NCBI GenBank assembly: GCA_038363925.1
Contig: JAQQWL010000015.1
Coordinates: 1,116,001 to 1,180,000, forward strand
Origin: Apiospora phragmitis
Lineage: Eukaryota > Ascomycota > Sordariomycetes > Amphisphaeriales > Apiosporaceae
DNA: 64,000 bases
Direction of reading: 5' to 3'
The translations under genes were made by a program, and so were the position numbers. The notes beneath the pieces are model-generated. The model was not told the origin of the DNA and searched no databases. It worked only from the letters and a program-made list of their open reading frames with translations. Position 1 is the stretch's first letter; each line of letters begins with the position of its first letter. Positions 52,177-60,580 of this stretch are shown one piece after another.

Positions 52177-52383
52177 TATTAGAATAACTAGAATTAAAGC
52201 TATCTATATTACTTTAAAAAAGGTGCTACGTACCTACGCGTATAAACCCCTTTCCTATTTTATTAAGAGGGGTATACGATACCCCTCGCAGCTCGTATTA
52301 AAAATAAATATAAATAATAAAATAAGAACGATTAAACCCCGATTAAAACCGGAACCACCGTACGTACGAGAGCCTATTTAATA
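52177..52383 (+). repeat. 3' LTR of full-length Copia element
   Basis: 207 bp, partner of 45391-45597, followed by AATAT. Differs from its partner mostly by transitions. Confidence 0.93.
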
Positions 52384-53576
52384 AATATATTTAACTATCG
52401 GTATATTTTAATAAATATCTATACTTTATTATAAAAAATATCGTACAGCTTGCCGGTATAGTTTTTTTCCTTTTTCTATACTTTTAAAAAGGTAATAATT
52501 TTATTTTAATCGATTTTACCGTTATAAATAGCTCGGTTTAAAAAGATATCGTACTTTATAATATACACTGAACTAGATAATCGTACGGTCTAGTCTAGCG
52601 GTACCGGAGTTAGAGAAAAAAAAAGGACGATATCTTATAACGCTTAGGTACTTATAAATCTAGGGTTAGATGTCGAGCCTAGAGTATCCCGTGGTGTCGC
52701 GAACGATTACTCCGTACGGAGACCGGGTGTCTCTCGTTTAGGCGGCGGTTATTCGACTGTCTATTCTCGGGAAAAGTATAGAATATCCTTTTTTCGAGTT
52801 TTCGAAGTCAGTTCTGTCGGTCAGTCTTATTAATATATAAGAGCGGCCGGTAATATTAGGTTTAAGAGTTTAGCTTTAAAGAATTCGTTTATTAATATAT
52901 CGATTTCGTATTTTTTAAAATAATTAAAGAGCTTTTTTTAAAATATACGATTAACTTAACCGAATTAGTGCTCGATTTATTCGTTAAACTCGTTAATAAA
53001 TAATTTTTAAAAAGAGGTCCCTTTTATTTTTAATATATAATATTTTAAAAAGTATTATACGAGGTATATTATAAATAGTTCGGGTATTATTTTTTTAAAA
53101 AATATATTTAAAGGTTTAAATTTTTAAAAAGCGAGGTTAAAGTTTTTTTTAAACTATTAAAAAGATCCCGGTATTTTAAAAAACTTTTTTATATATAAAT
53201 AGTTCGAGGTTTAAAATCGTCGGTTTATCTAGGTTCGATACGTCCGGGTTCGGTCTCGATTCGCCGATCAAAATTAATTCTATTTTAATAAGGGTTATTA
53301 TCTTATAAATTATACGATAAGGTTATTTAAATATATAGTTATATATAGCCTAGCTAGTTTCGCGTATAATTCGAAACCTAGTCTCCTCTTTATAATATAT
53401 ACTCGGAAAAAGGGGTTCCTTCTCGTACGGTTAATTTAGTTCGGCTTTTCCTCCGAATTTCTAACGGGCGGAAATTCTCGAGGCTCTTTAATATACTCGC
53501 CTTTACATCGATAGGGGCGTAAAACCGTCTCTTTACTCTTATTAATTTATAATTATTTCACGTAACTATTAATTAA
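52384..53576 (-). pseudogene. 5' internal region (gag side) of outer Copia element
   Basis: RIP-mutated DNA between the right LTR and the insertion of the full-length copy. In reverse complement it parallels 45598-46790. No usable frame. Confidence 0.75.
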
Positions 53577-53788
53577 TATTAAATAAGCTTTCGTACGTAC
53601 ATATAAGTGGGTTTTAAGTTTAATCGAGGTTATATTATTATATTTTATTATTTATATCTATCTCTCATATTAGTTACGAGGGGTATCGTATGCCCCTCTT
53701 GTTAAAATAGAAAAGGGGTTCGTGCGCGCAGGTACGTGGCACCCCTTTTAGAGTAATATAGAAAACCTCAGTTCCTGCTGTTCTAATA
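53577..53788 (-). repeat. Right LTR of outer Copia element (5' LTR)
   Basis: 212 bp, same length and orientation as 31948-32159, but far more TpA-rich: TGTTGAATGG has become TATTAAATAA, and CCAACA has become CTAATA. Mutation stops sharply at the AGGCC duplication. Confidence 0.95.
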
Positions 53789-54507
53789 AGGCCAGCAAGA
53801 AAAGCACCCTCGCGACGAGGACCGGATGGGATCCAACGGGAGGTAGCTTTAGTAGTTCTTGGGGTGTTTTCTTCACTTCGTTGCAGAAGAGTTGGGAATG
53901 AGGCTTGCAGAAAATCCCGTGGTACAGGGTAGATATATGAACTGGAATGTCCAAGATAAGACCAAGTTCTTGATCAGTAGACCACATATCGCGGAGAACG
54001 CGAGATATCGCGTCATGGTGAGCATCAGTGGACGCAGAGAGCTGTATTAAACGGACCGGATATCCCTTGGTGACCGCTGTCTCGTCCTCAAGACTCTAGG
54101 CGGCGGTGGAGGTTAATCGAGCATATGTCTATAGAATATAGCAGTGGGCAACTCACCCTTTTCGTGTTCGCACTTTCGTATTTTCCAGAAGCACTGATAC
54201 AGTGTTGGTCGGAATTCCTGATGGCTGTGCTCTGACGGGCAGATTGCGCAACGGCATGGGCTGTGCCGCCATTGTCATCAAACTCCTGGCTGACACAGTT
54301 GGTGCGACGACTCCGGCATCCATCGCAAGTCGAATCTGCAGACGCCACAAAAGTACATCTGACCTTGCGTCTCTTGCACTCCCAGCAGCTCTGGGTGCCT
54401 TTGCGGATCTTCCGCCTCTTAGATTGCGGCGGCTCTAGTTCTCCTAGAGGGGTTGTGGGGTCCTCGGAGTCTCGTACTGTCGGTGAATCCCCCGTGTTCG
54501 ACGTCAT
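53789..54507 (-). pseudogene. N-terminal part of split Zn2Cys6 transcription factor
   Basis: Exon 1 (54507-54157, 117 aa) holds a basic stretch and a zinc cluster, CWECKRRKVRC then CDGCRSRRTNC, spacing CX2CX6CX9CX2CX6C, which binds DNA at CGG-type sites in this family. A 61-bp intron (54096-54156, GTGAGT...CTAG) follows. Exon 2 runs from 54095 and reads GSHPVLVARVLFLLA up to the Copia insertion at 53788. In normal genes of this type that motif continues directly into a WLQG-like segment, which is exactly what starts the part at 31947. The first 5 bases here (53789-53793) are the right copy of the target duplication. Divergent from the NmrA-like gene. Confidence 0.93.
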
Positions 54508-54969
54508 TGTAAATCACAGCTGTGCCGTTGCTCCGGGGTCAAGTGCGCGCAAACATGTAAATTTGCAACATTGTCATTAATTTCCCGTACGAGACCATAT
54601 CCCCTAGGGCCGTGGCAGGATATGAACGGATCGGTTGTTCAGAATGGCAAAGAAGCGGTTTGGTCAGCATTGCGTTCCGCCGCGGCGCCGCGGAGCAAAA
54701 AGTGCCCCGCACGGGCACTTCTAGTCGGCTCAGGGCGCCAACAAATGCCTGGCTTCCTCCGCGGCGGTTAAGAAATAGGAGACAACGGAGAACTGTACTC
54801 TGATAATGACCAGTGCAGCTCCCAGAATGTTAGTATATAAACTTGAGTTATTGCGACCAATTTGTAAGTCAAATGCACCGGTACCGACTTGACTTCCGAG
54901 AAAATCTCAGCAGTGGCTACAACACCCCTTCTTCATAGTCTAAGAGAAGCACTACAGCGGCTTTGCATC
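54508..54969. promoter_or_regulatory. Divergent promoter region, regulator / NmrA-like gene
   Basis: A 462-bp gap between two divergent start codons. A TATA-like TATATAA lies at about 54834-54840, some 130 bp before the NmrA-like ATG. A GC-rich patch with a perfect palindrome lies at 54680-54693. Confidence 0.55.
54680..54693. promoter_or_regulatory. 14-bp palindrome with CCG/CGG triplets
   Basis: CCGCGGCGCCGCGG is its own reverse complement and offers inverted CGG/CCG triplets, the usual half-sites of zinc-cluster regulators. Its place between the regulator and its divergent neighbour would suit an autoregulatory operator. This is inference; GC-rich DNA can produce such strings by chance. 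Confidence 0.3.
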
Positions 54970-56245
54970 ATGGTCAAAATAGCTATCGCTGGAGGCACTG
55001 GACGTACGTTACCGTCACAGGACACTGTTCTTCTATTGCATAACTGACTAAATTCAGAGGTCGCCCGGGAGATCATTGACGCTCTCGTAGCTTCCGGGAA
55101 GCATGAGATAACCATATTCAGCAGAGGGGTGAGAATGAATGCCTCGATTGGTACAGTACCCACCAAGCTGACTGAAGACTTTCGCCAGAACAAGGCACCG
55201 GACGGTCTCCCCTCCAGTACGAAGTGGCAGACGGTAGACTATACCAACAAGAACAGCTTGGTGCAGGTACTGCAGGGGATCCATACCCTCCTGTCCTTCG
55301 TGCAGCTTCTCTCGGACCCCAACCAGGAATCCCAGAAGAACCTGATTGACGCTGCCATTTTGGCCGGCGTGAAGAGATTCGCGCCGAGTGAGTACGGAAG
55401 GTACGAAAACCCCCATTTGTGAATGTCTCGGTAGATCAGGACAACTCACTAACTGAGCTGTTGAAAAGCAAGGGAACGACTGACATGGGCTGGTGGGATG
55501 GAAAACAGAGGATCAGGGAGTACCTCGAAGAAGTCAACCGTATAGAGAAAGTGAGTCATTTCCCCCCTCTAGCTATCGCCACCTTGGCTGGCTATTTCAT
55601 CGCCAACAATTTTAGGTGCTCGAGTACACCTTGTTCCAACCCGGTCTATTCCTGGACTACATGGCCTACCCGTACAAGACGGCCAAACATATCGAGCCTC
55701 TCCAGATCGGCTTCAACTTCGAGCGGTACCGTGCTATGGCCGTCGAGGGCCATGAGGACGCGATAATGACCCTGACGACGGCGGCCGACCTCGCGGCCAT
55801 CGTAGCCTGCGCGGTCGACTACGAGGGCACGTGGCCTAATACTGGCGGTATCAGGGGCAATCGTTTCACGTTCTCGGAGATCATCGAGATTGGCGAACGA
55901 GTCCGAGGTTCGTCTAGCCGCTTCCCCTTTTTGAACGTCAATCGCCAAAGCAGTCCATTAACTCGTTTGCACCTTACTACAGGCCGACCTTTCGACGTGG
56001 GGGAGGTCAAGCTGGAGGATCTGGAGGCTGGGGAGCTCAAGTCGTCGTGGAATCTAGAGGCGGTGCACAGCGCGGTCTCTCAAGACCAAGAATCGGCTTT
56101 CCAAAAGGCGGTGTCCATTGGGTTCCTCCTAAGTAGCATCAAGGGTGCATGGGACTCTTCGGATGAAATGAACCAGATGTTCCCCGACTACAAGTTCACC
56201 TCGGCTGAGATGTTCTTGAAGAAGGTATGGGAGGGAAAGCCATAG
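54970..56245 (+). CDS. NmrA-like / isoflavone-reductase-like NAD(P)-binding protein
   Basis: Six exons (54970-55003, 55058-55128, 55189-55400, 55469-55550, 55616-55907, 55983-56245) join to 317 aa. The N-terminus MVKIAIAGGTGQVAREIIDA is a Rossmann nucleotide-binding loop. It is followed by EITIFSRG, VLQGIHTLLSF, a GVKRFAPSEYGR block and VLEYTLFQPGLFLDYMA, the order seen in NmrA-like proteins. Members either sense NAD(P) or reduce small molecules; sequence cannot say which. The second intron is 60 bp and would stay in frame if retained, but removing it gives the usual family spacing. It is divergent from the broken zinc-cluster gene, so it may have been its target or partner (inference). Confidence 0.88.
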
Positions 56246-56642
56246 AGGCATCTCACTCCGCAGAATCCACAACAGCATCCAGTAGATACAGCATTTCAAT
56301 CACGATCAATTCAAATGATAAGCCCGAGATTGAACGCATAGTGGTGCTGCCCAGCGTGATCAGAAGTAGCAAATGTAAAATCGCATGTTTAATGCCAAAG
56401 GGTATCATTGTAAGTTCCACGAGATGGGCTCAGGCTTCGAAGCGTCCCAGGGATAAGTGCTCTACTTGGCAGCCCAACATGCAATCCAGGGCCTGTTCCA
56501 GCGGTCCCTGCCACTGTCGAGTACTGGGGGTCCAGGCGAGACGAAGCAAGGAATAAGGGTCATTTCACTCTAAGATAGTCGCACGGTTAGGATATGTACC
56601 GTAGCCCTCTGCATGCTCGCTGAGCGGGATTCTGCAGCGGCT
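56246..56642. other. Convergent 3' intergenic region
   Basis: About 400 bp between the stops of two convergent genes. Holds their 3' ends; no other feature seen. Confidence 0.6.
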
Positions 56643-57509
56643 TCAGGCACCCTTCAAGGCCTTGATGGCTTCTTTTTGGGCATCGAGCGTCGCATATATG
56701 GCCATGAGCTTGAGGAGCTTCTCTTGCCCCGAAGCACCTGCCTTTTTGGCAGCCTTTGTTGTTGTCCCCAAGTCGAGAAGTATGGTTGTGCGACACTTCG
56801 TGATCCTCTCTGTCAGCTTCTTGACATATGGGGTATCTCGTCCGATGTCGTCTGCCAACGCTTGTATGGTCGTGTAGTTCTTTGCCAGTGCTGCCAGCTT
56901 GGTGGCACTGCTGCCGACAATCTGGCTGTCATCTTCGTCCTCGTCTTCCTCGCTCTCGTCGCTGTCGATCTCGGCACCATCAAGGGCCAACCGAATCTCG
57001 AGGAGTTCAAGCCTGTCGCTGAGCTCTAGCATGCGCCGGCCCGTTTCGATTTCGCGCCTGACGCCGCCAAGATTTGTGTTCAGGCCCTGGATCTCCCGAC
57101 CACGGTCGCCTACCCGGCCTTTCACCTCTTCGATCACCCGCTGGAAGCCCAGCAAGCCGACTCGCACATCCTCGACGCGCTCCTCGCCTCCCTTCAGTTC
57201 GCTGCCCAGGCTCAAGAAGGACGTGTAGTTCGCATTGACGAGCTCCAGCAGCTCGGTCGATATGGCGGCACTCCGATCGCGTAGGTCCTGCCGTAAGTCT
57301 TCGAGGGTCTGGTGGCGGTCTGATAGGGATGAGAGGTAGGACGCGGCGTCGAATGATGGCGATAGGAAGTCGGTTCGCGGCAGGGCGGTGGGGAAGGGAA
57401 GGTTGTTTGGGTCGTCGTCCCCGTCCGTGTCGGAAGATGACGACGATGGGAGGTTGAATGTGCGTGACGATATAGGCCGCGAAGGCGACATTGGTGTTTG
57501 GAGGGACAT
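56643..57509 (-). CDS. COG2: Conserved oligomeric Golgi complex subunit 2 (COG2)
   Basis: Single exon, 288 aa from the Met at 57509. The segment PFPTALPRTDFLSPSFDAASYLSSLSDRHQ is cut here for length; its LPRTDFL...F.A..YLS...RHQTLE pattern, followed by ELLELVNANYTSFLSLG and GGEERVEDVRVGLLGFQR, is the conserved N-terminal domain of COG2. The rest is predicted coiled coil with an acidic patch (DSDESEEDEDEDD). COG is a tether for retrograde vesicles at the Golgi and acts in the cytosol on Golgi membranes. Fungal COG2 proteins are short, so the length is normal. The frame is open upstream to 57824, but those residues have no family similarity, so I chose the internal Met. Housekeeping gene, normal base composition. 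Confidence 0.85.
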   Translation of the reverse strand: MSLQTPMSPSRPISSRTFNLPSSSSSDTDGDDDPNNLPFPTALPRTDFLSPSFDAASYLSSLSDRHQTLEDLRQDLRDRSAAISTELLELVNANYTSFLSLGSELKGGEERVEDVRVGLLGFQRVIEEVKGRVGDRGREIQGLNTNLGGVRREIETGRRMLELSDRLELLEIRLALDGAEIDSDESEEDEDEDDSQIVGSSATKLAALAKNYTTIQALADDIGRDTPYVKKLTERITKCRTTILLDLGTTTKAAKKAGASGQEKLLKLMAIYATLDAQKEAIKALKGA

Positions 57510-58782
57510 TGCTGGCGGTTGAGGTATGAATGATAGTAGGTAGGTACTACCTAGGCGAGCTTGTTGGATGATTGTTGCTGGCGTCGTGCGTAGGCACTCA
57601 AAACGTAGTGCAACCAGACGGTATGGTACTATGGGGAAAAGGCAGAAGAAGGCCCCGAGTGCAATGTACCAAAGTAGATAGTATGTGAATATATGGGAAT
57701 CACGACAAAGCTGTCTGTATCTTTGCGCGACCACGATGTCGGGACAGGATGAAATCCTGGTGCCAAGCTGGAGGTTCAGTTGCGCTTTGGTTTGAGCTGT
57801 CCTTCCGTGGGCACCCCACTTCACGTAGACCCCTACCTCACACCGAGAGCCCGCCTCTCACCTAGGTGAGCTCATTCGGTTACCGTAGCTCCGAGTTTCC
57901 GACTGGCTTCTGGCCGGTATCGCAATAGTTCCTCTTAGGCCTTTTAGCTCAGGACCCGACGTTCTCCGAAGGTCTGGGGAGCTAGCGATGGTTAGGGATC
58001 TGATAAACAGCACGACCAACGAACAATTCTCTCGTGCTCGCCAGAAAGAGGAAAGGCACTCCACGATCTAAGGCTGCTAAACCCTGGTAATTGCGTTTTT
58101 CGGAGAAGAACTCGGCTGACTTGGAAAGAAGTGGGCCGATTACGCTTGTGTGTCTCGAGCTCTTGCCGGCCTGCAAGGAATCCCCAATCATCTTATGGAC
58201 CCCAAGGGACCCGAAGCCGAAGCGAGGGAAAGACCAGACGGCAGAAATAGGGCCCAGCCTTTTAATCTTATCAATCTGATCAGTTTATTCTCGCTCCTCG
58301 GATCAGATCACGGCATTGTCTTTTCACCTCACGATCCCAACATCGCGTCAAACCTGTCCTCTTCATTCGTCCCCCTGCCACACAACCACCACCTATCACA
58401 TACGCTTCGCCTTGTCTTATAGACCCATTTGCACACCTCGTACCATTTGCTAAGATTAATTGTTTTTGCTCACTTCCCGTTTGTCGTGTGGTTGAGTGCA
58501 TCAATTGCATTGTTGAGCTGAGATTCTGGCCGTGAGATCCTTCGAATTTTGCTGTGCCCTCCCCGCTTCAGGATCCTTGTGGACAAGATCCTCCACTCCT
58601 GCTGCGTAGTCCAGTACGACTCCAACTACCAATCTTTATTGCTGGAAGACGTCACCTCTTTTCTGTGGGATACAGTCTCGGATTCGACATCTGATCTACA
58701 AAACAACGTCATCGCAGTATCCAAGGAGTCGACTCTGACCCCTCGTGCATGGCAAATTTGCCTGCAGATACTCATTATTGAC
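57510..58782. promoter_or_regulatory. Divergent region between COG2 and hapX, with hapX leader
   Basis: About 1.27 kb. Contains a GATA-factor motif (57998-58006), pyrimidine-rich stretches before hapX and an in-frame upstream ATG at 58549 that could extend HapX by 78 residues. The extension lacks family similarity and is more likely leader sequence. Confidence 0.55.
57998..58006 (+). promoter_or_regulatory. SreA-type GATA site ATCTGATAA
   Basis: Exact match to ATCWGATAA, the element reported for the iron-responsive GATA repressor SreA and its relatives in ascomycetes. SreA is known to repress hapX under iron sufficiency in Aspergillus. The site lies 777 bp before the hapX ATG and about 490 bp before the COG2 ATG. 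That it acts on hapX is inferred. Confidence 0.5.
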
Positions 58783-60580
58783 ATGGCGCCCCCTTCAACC
58801 TCTGCGGTGGCGCCGCAGTCCATACGCTCGGGGAAGATTGCCATTGCTTCAACTTCAGCTGCAACATCGCCAGCTTCGGCCTCGTCGCCGACATCGAGCA
58901 TCGCACCTACCTCGCAAGTCCCCCAGCGTGCCATTAAACCAGTGGCAAATGGTCCTGGCCCTTATTCCCCGGCGGGCACGCCATCCGCTACCATTCTGCC
59001 CCAAATGCCCAAAGCCTCCATCACTAGCAAAGAATGGGTTATACCACCACGACCGAAGCCCGGGAGGAAGCCGGCAACGGACACCCCGCCTACCAAACGG
59101 AAAGCTCAGAACCGTGCTGCTCAGAGAGCCTTTCGCGAACGGCGGGCTGCCCGGGTAGGCGAGCTGGAGGAACAGATCGAAGACATCCGTGAGGAACACG
59201 ACCAGATCCAGCAGGAGCTTCAGGATGAGATCCAAACACTGCAGACTCGCTGCTCCACCCTGGAAGCCTTGCTGGAAAAGGAGCGTGCCGAGCGCACTAG
59301 GGCTACGAATGATCTTGACGCCATGCGCCGCAGGTGGATGGATGAACGTGCAGCAAGTGTTGCCTCGTCCCGGACCGGTAGTCTGCCAGGTTTGTCGGGC
59401 CGTCCATACGGCCTTTTCTCTACAGCGTCACAGCATCATACACCACGGAGCAGTATTGCAAGCGATCATTCGGGCCACAGGAATTCGACTACTTCTTTCT
59501 CCATATCTCAGATTATTTCACCTCCTGATGCGGAGGATTCGGCTGCTCAAAGCGCCGTTGATACAGGCTGCGGGTCATGCAATCCCAATGGCTCGTGCGC
59601 TTGCGTCGAGGAAGCCCTCGCCGCCACAGCCCCTTCACTTGACTGTGGAAAATGCAGCCTAGGCACCAAATGCGAATGCCTCGAGGCAATGTTCAATGGT
59701 TCGGCTTCGGCAGACCAGGAACTCAAGAGAAAACATTCTATCAGCTCCAATAATGGGCACGAGGGGGAAACGTCAGAGGTCGGATGTTAATGAGAACGAA
59801 ATCGACTTCACTGCCATGTTTTCTAAGAGGACGTCGGTCGTGGCGCCACCTTCCACAGAGGACTTCCAACCCCCGCCCCAGCAACTGACGATACCGCCTC
59901 GCGACTCGTGTGGTTTCTGCACAGAAGGGACATACTGTATGTGCGCCGAAGCTGCTTCTGCCGCTGCTCAGCCAACGCTTGCCCCTATCGGGTCCCAAGT
60001 CCAAACCCCACCGGCGTCCGAGGATGACGTAGTTTCACCTCCGCTAGAGGTGACATCTACTGGAGCCATAAAGCTTCCGAGGCTACAGAGCCTCAACCGC
60101 CCCCGGCCCTTCGATACGGCGCCCACCCCAAAGAGTGGTGGGTGCGGGCCCAACGGGCCGGGCACCTGCGCCCAATGTGTTGCCGACCCCAAGTCGGGAC
60201 TCTTCTGTCGCAGTTTAGCTGCCAAGCTAAACAAGGACTCAGGGTCGGGCGCCGTTCCTTCCGGGTGCTGTGGTGGCTCAGCGAGCGGCGGTGGGTGCTG
60301 CAAAACAGCGCCATCTTCATCCGCCAATCCCGGGCCCTCCTCGGGCCCTGGAGTGAACCTGTCATGTGCCGACGCGTACAAGACACTGTCTAGCCACCGA
60401 AACTTTGACAGGGCGGCAGATGAGATCGGGACTTGGTTGCCGCAACTCAAGACTGTGCCCTATGAGGCGAAAGGAAGGCTACCCGATAGTAGGTCGAGGC
60501 ACCATCCCATCGAAGTGGAAGCAGCGAGCATCATGAGTGTATTGAAAGGGTTCGATGTGAGGTTCGGGCGGGAACCTTGA
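58783..60580 (+). CDS. hapX: HapX, bZIP iron-starvation regulator (frameshifted in this sequence)
   Basis: Nuclear bZIP protein that works with the CCAAT-binding complex to repress iron-using pathways and activate siderophore production in low iron. Residues 83-101 (KEWVIPPRPKPGRKPAT) form the Hap4-like CCAAT-complex-binding motif. Residues about 105-128 (KRKAQNRAAQRAFRERRAAR) are the basic region, followed by a coiled coil. Cysteine-rich iron-sensing motifs: CGSCNPNGSCAC (about 263), CGKCSLGTKCEC (about 288), CGFCTEGTYCMC (about 376), and a fourth near 455 (GGCGPNGPGTCAQC). The first two lie in one frame (stop at 59790), the last two in another (59696-60580). Counting one G fewer in the run 59763-59767 makes one frame of 598 aa with LKRKHSISSNN joined to GKRQRSDVNENEIDFTAMF. 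Either a real mutation or a sequencing error. Start at 58783 fits family N-termini. Confidence 0.92.
59763..59767 (+). other. G5 run at hapX frameshift
   Basis: GAGGGGGAAAC: five Gs where four would keep the hapX frame open. No canonical intron spans the point; a possible one (59699-59747, GTTCGG...CAG) has a poor donor and would delete the conserved LKRKHS segment. Confidence 0.7.

Larger units (their letters stand above)
45391..52383 (+). mobile_element. Full-length Copia retrotransposon (RIP-inactivated), plus sense
   Basis: A 6993-bp element with 207-bp LTRs (45391-45597, 52177-52383) and AATAT target duplications (45386-45390, 52384-52388). It sits in the outer Copia element in opposite orientation. 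The order after the 5' LTR is a gag-like stretch, then integrase (about 48180-48900), reverse transcriptase (about 49470-50040), RNase H (about 50410-50970). Integrase before RT is the Copia (Ty1) order. Every frame is full of TAA and TAG from RIP. It is the best template for reading the other two copies. Confidence 0.93.
31948..53788 (-). mobile_element. Outer Copia-type LTR retrotransposon holding the whole nest
   Basis: A 21,841-bp block bounded by 212-bp LTRs in direct orientation (31948-32159 and 53577-53788) and a perfect AGGCC duplication. Read on the minus strand the LTR has TGTTGGAA and TTCAACA ends. Its own DNA is 53576-52384, 45390-43781 and 34327-32160; the rest is younger insertions. 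The three pieces are collinear with the complete copy at 45391-52383, but about 1.6 kb is missing near its 3' end. The DNA is strongly AT-rich with stop codons throughout, as after RIP. It cannot be active. Confidence 0.93.

Noticed and set aside
57510..57824. N-terminal extension of COG2 by 105 residues
   Set aside because: The upstream residues lack COG2 similarity and include a hydrophobic run unlike the family. The Met at 57509 gives the usual start.
58549..58782. N-terminal extension of HapX by 78 residues
   Set aside because: In frame, but without similarity to HapX. The Met at 58783 places the CCAAT-complex-binding motif at the usual distance from the start.
59699..59747. Intron explaining the hapX frame change
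   Set aside because: Donor GTTCGG is poor and removal would delete the conserved LKRKHS segment. A single extra G explains both frames better.
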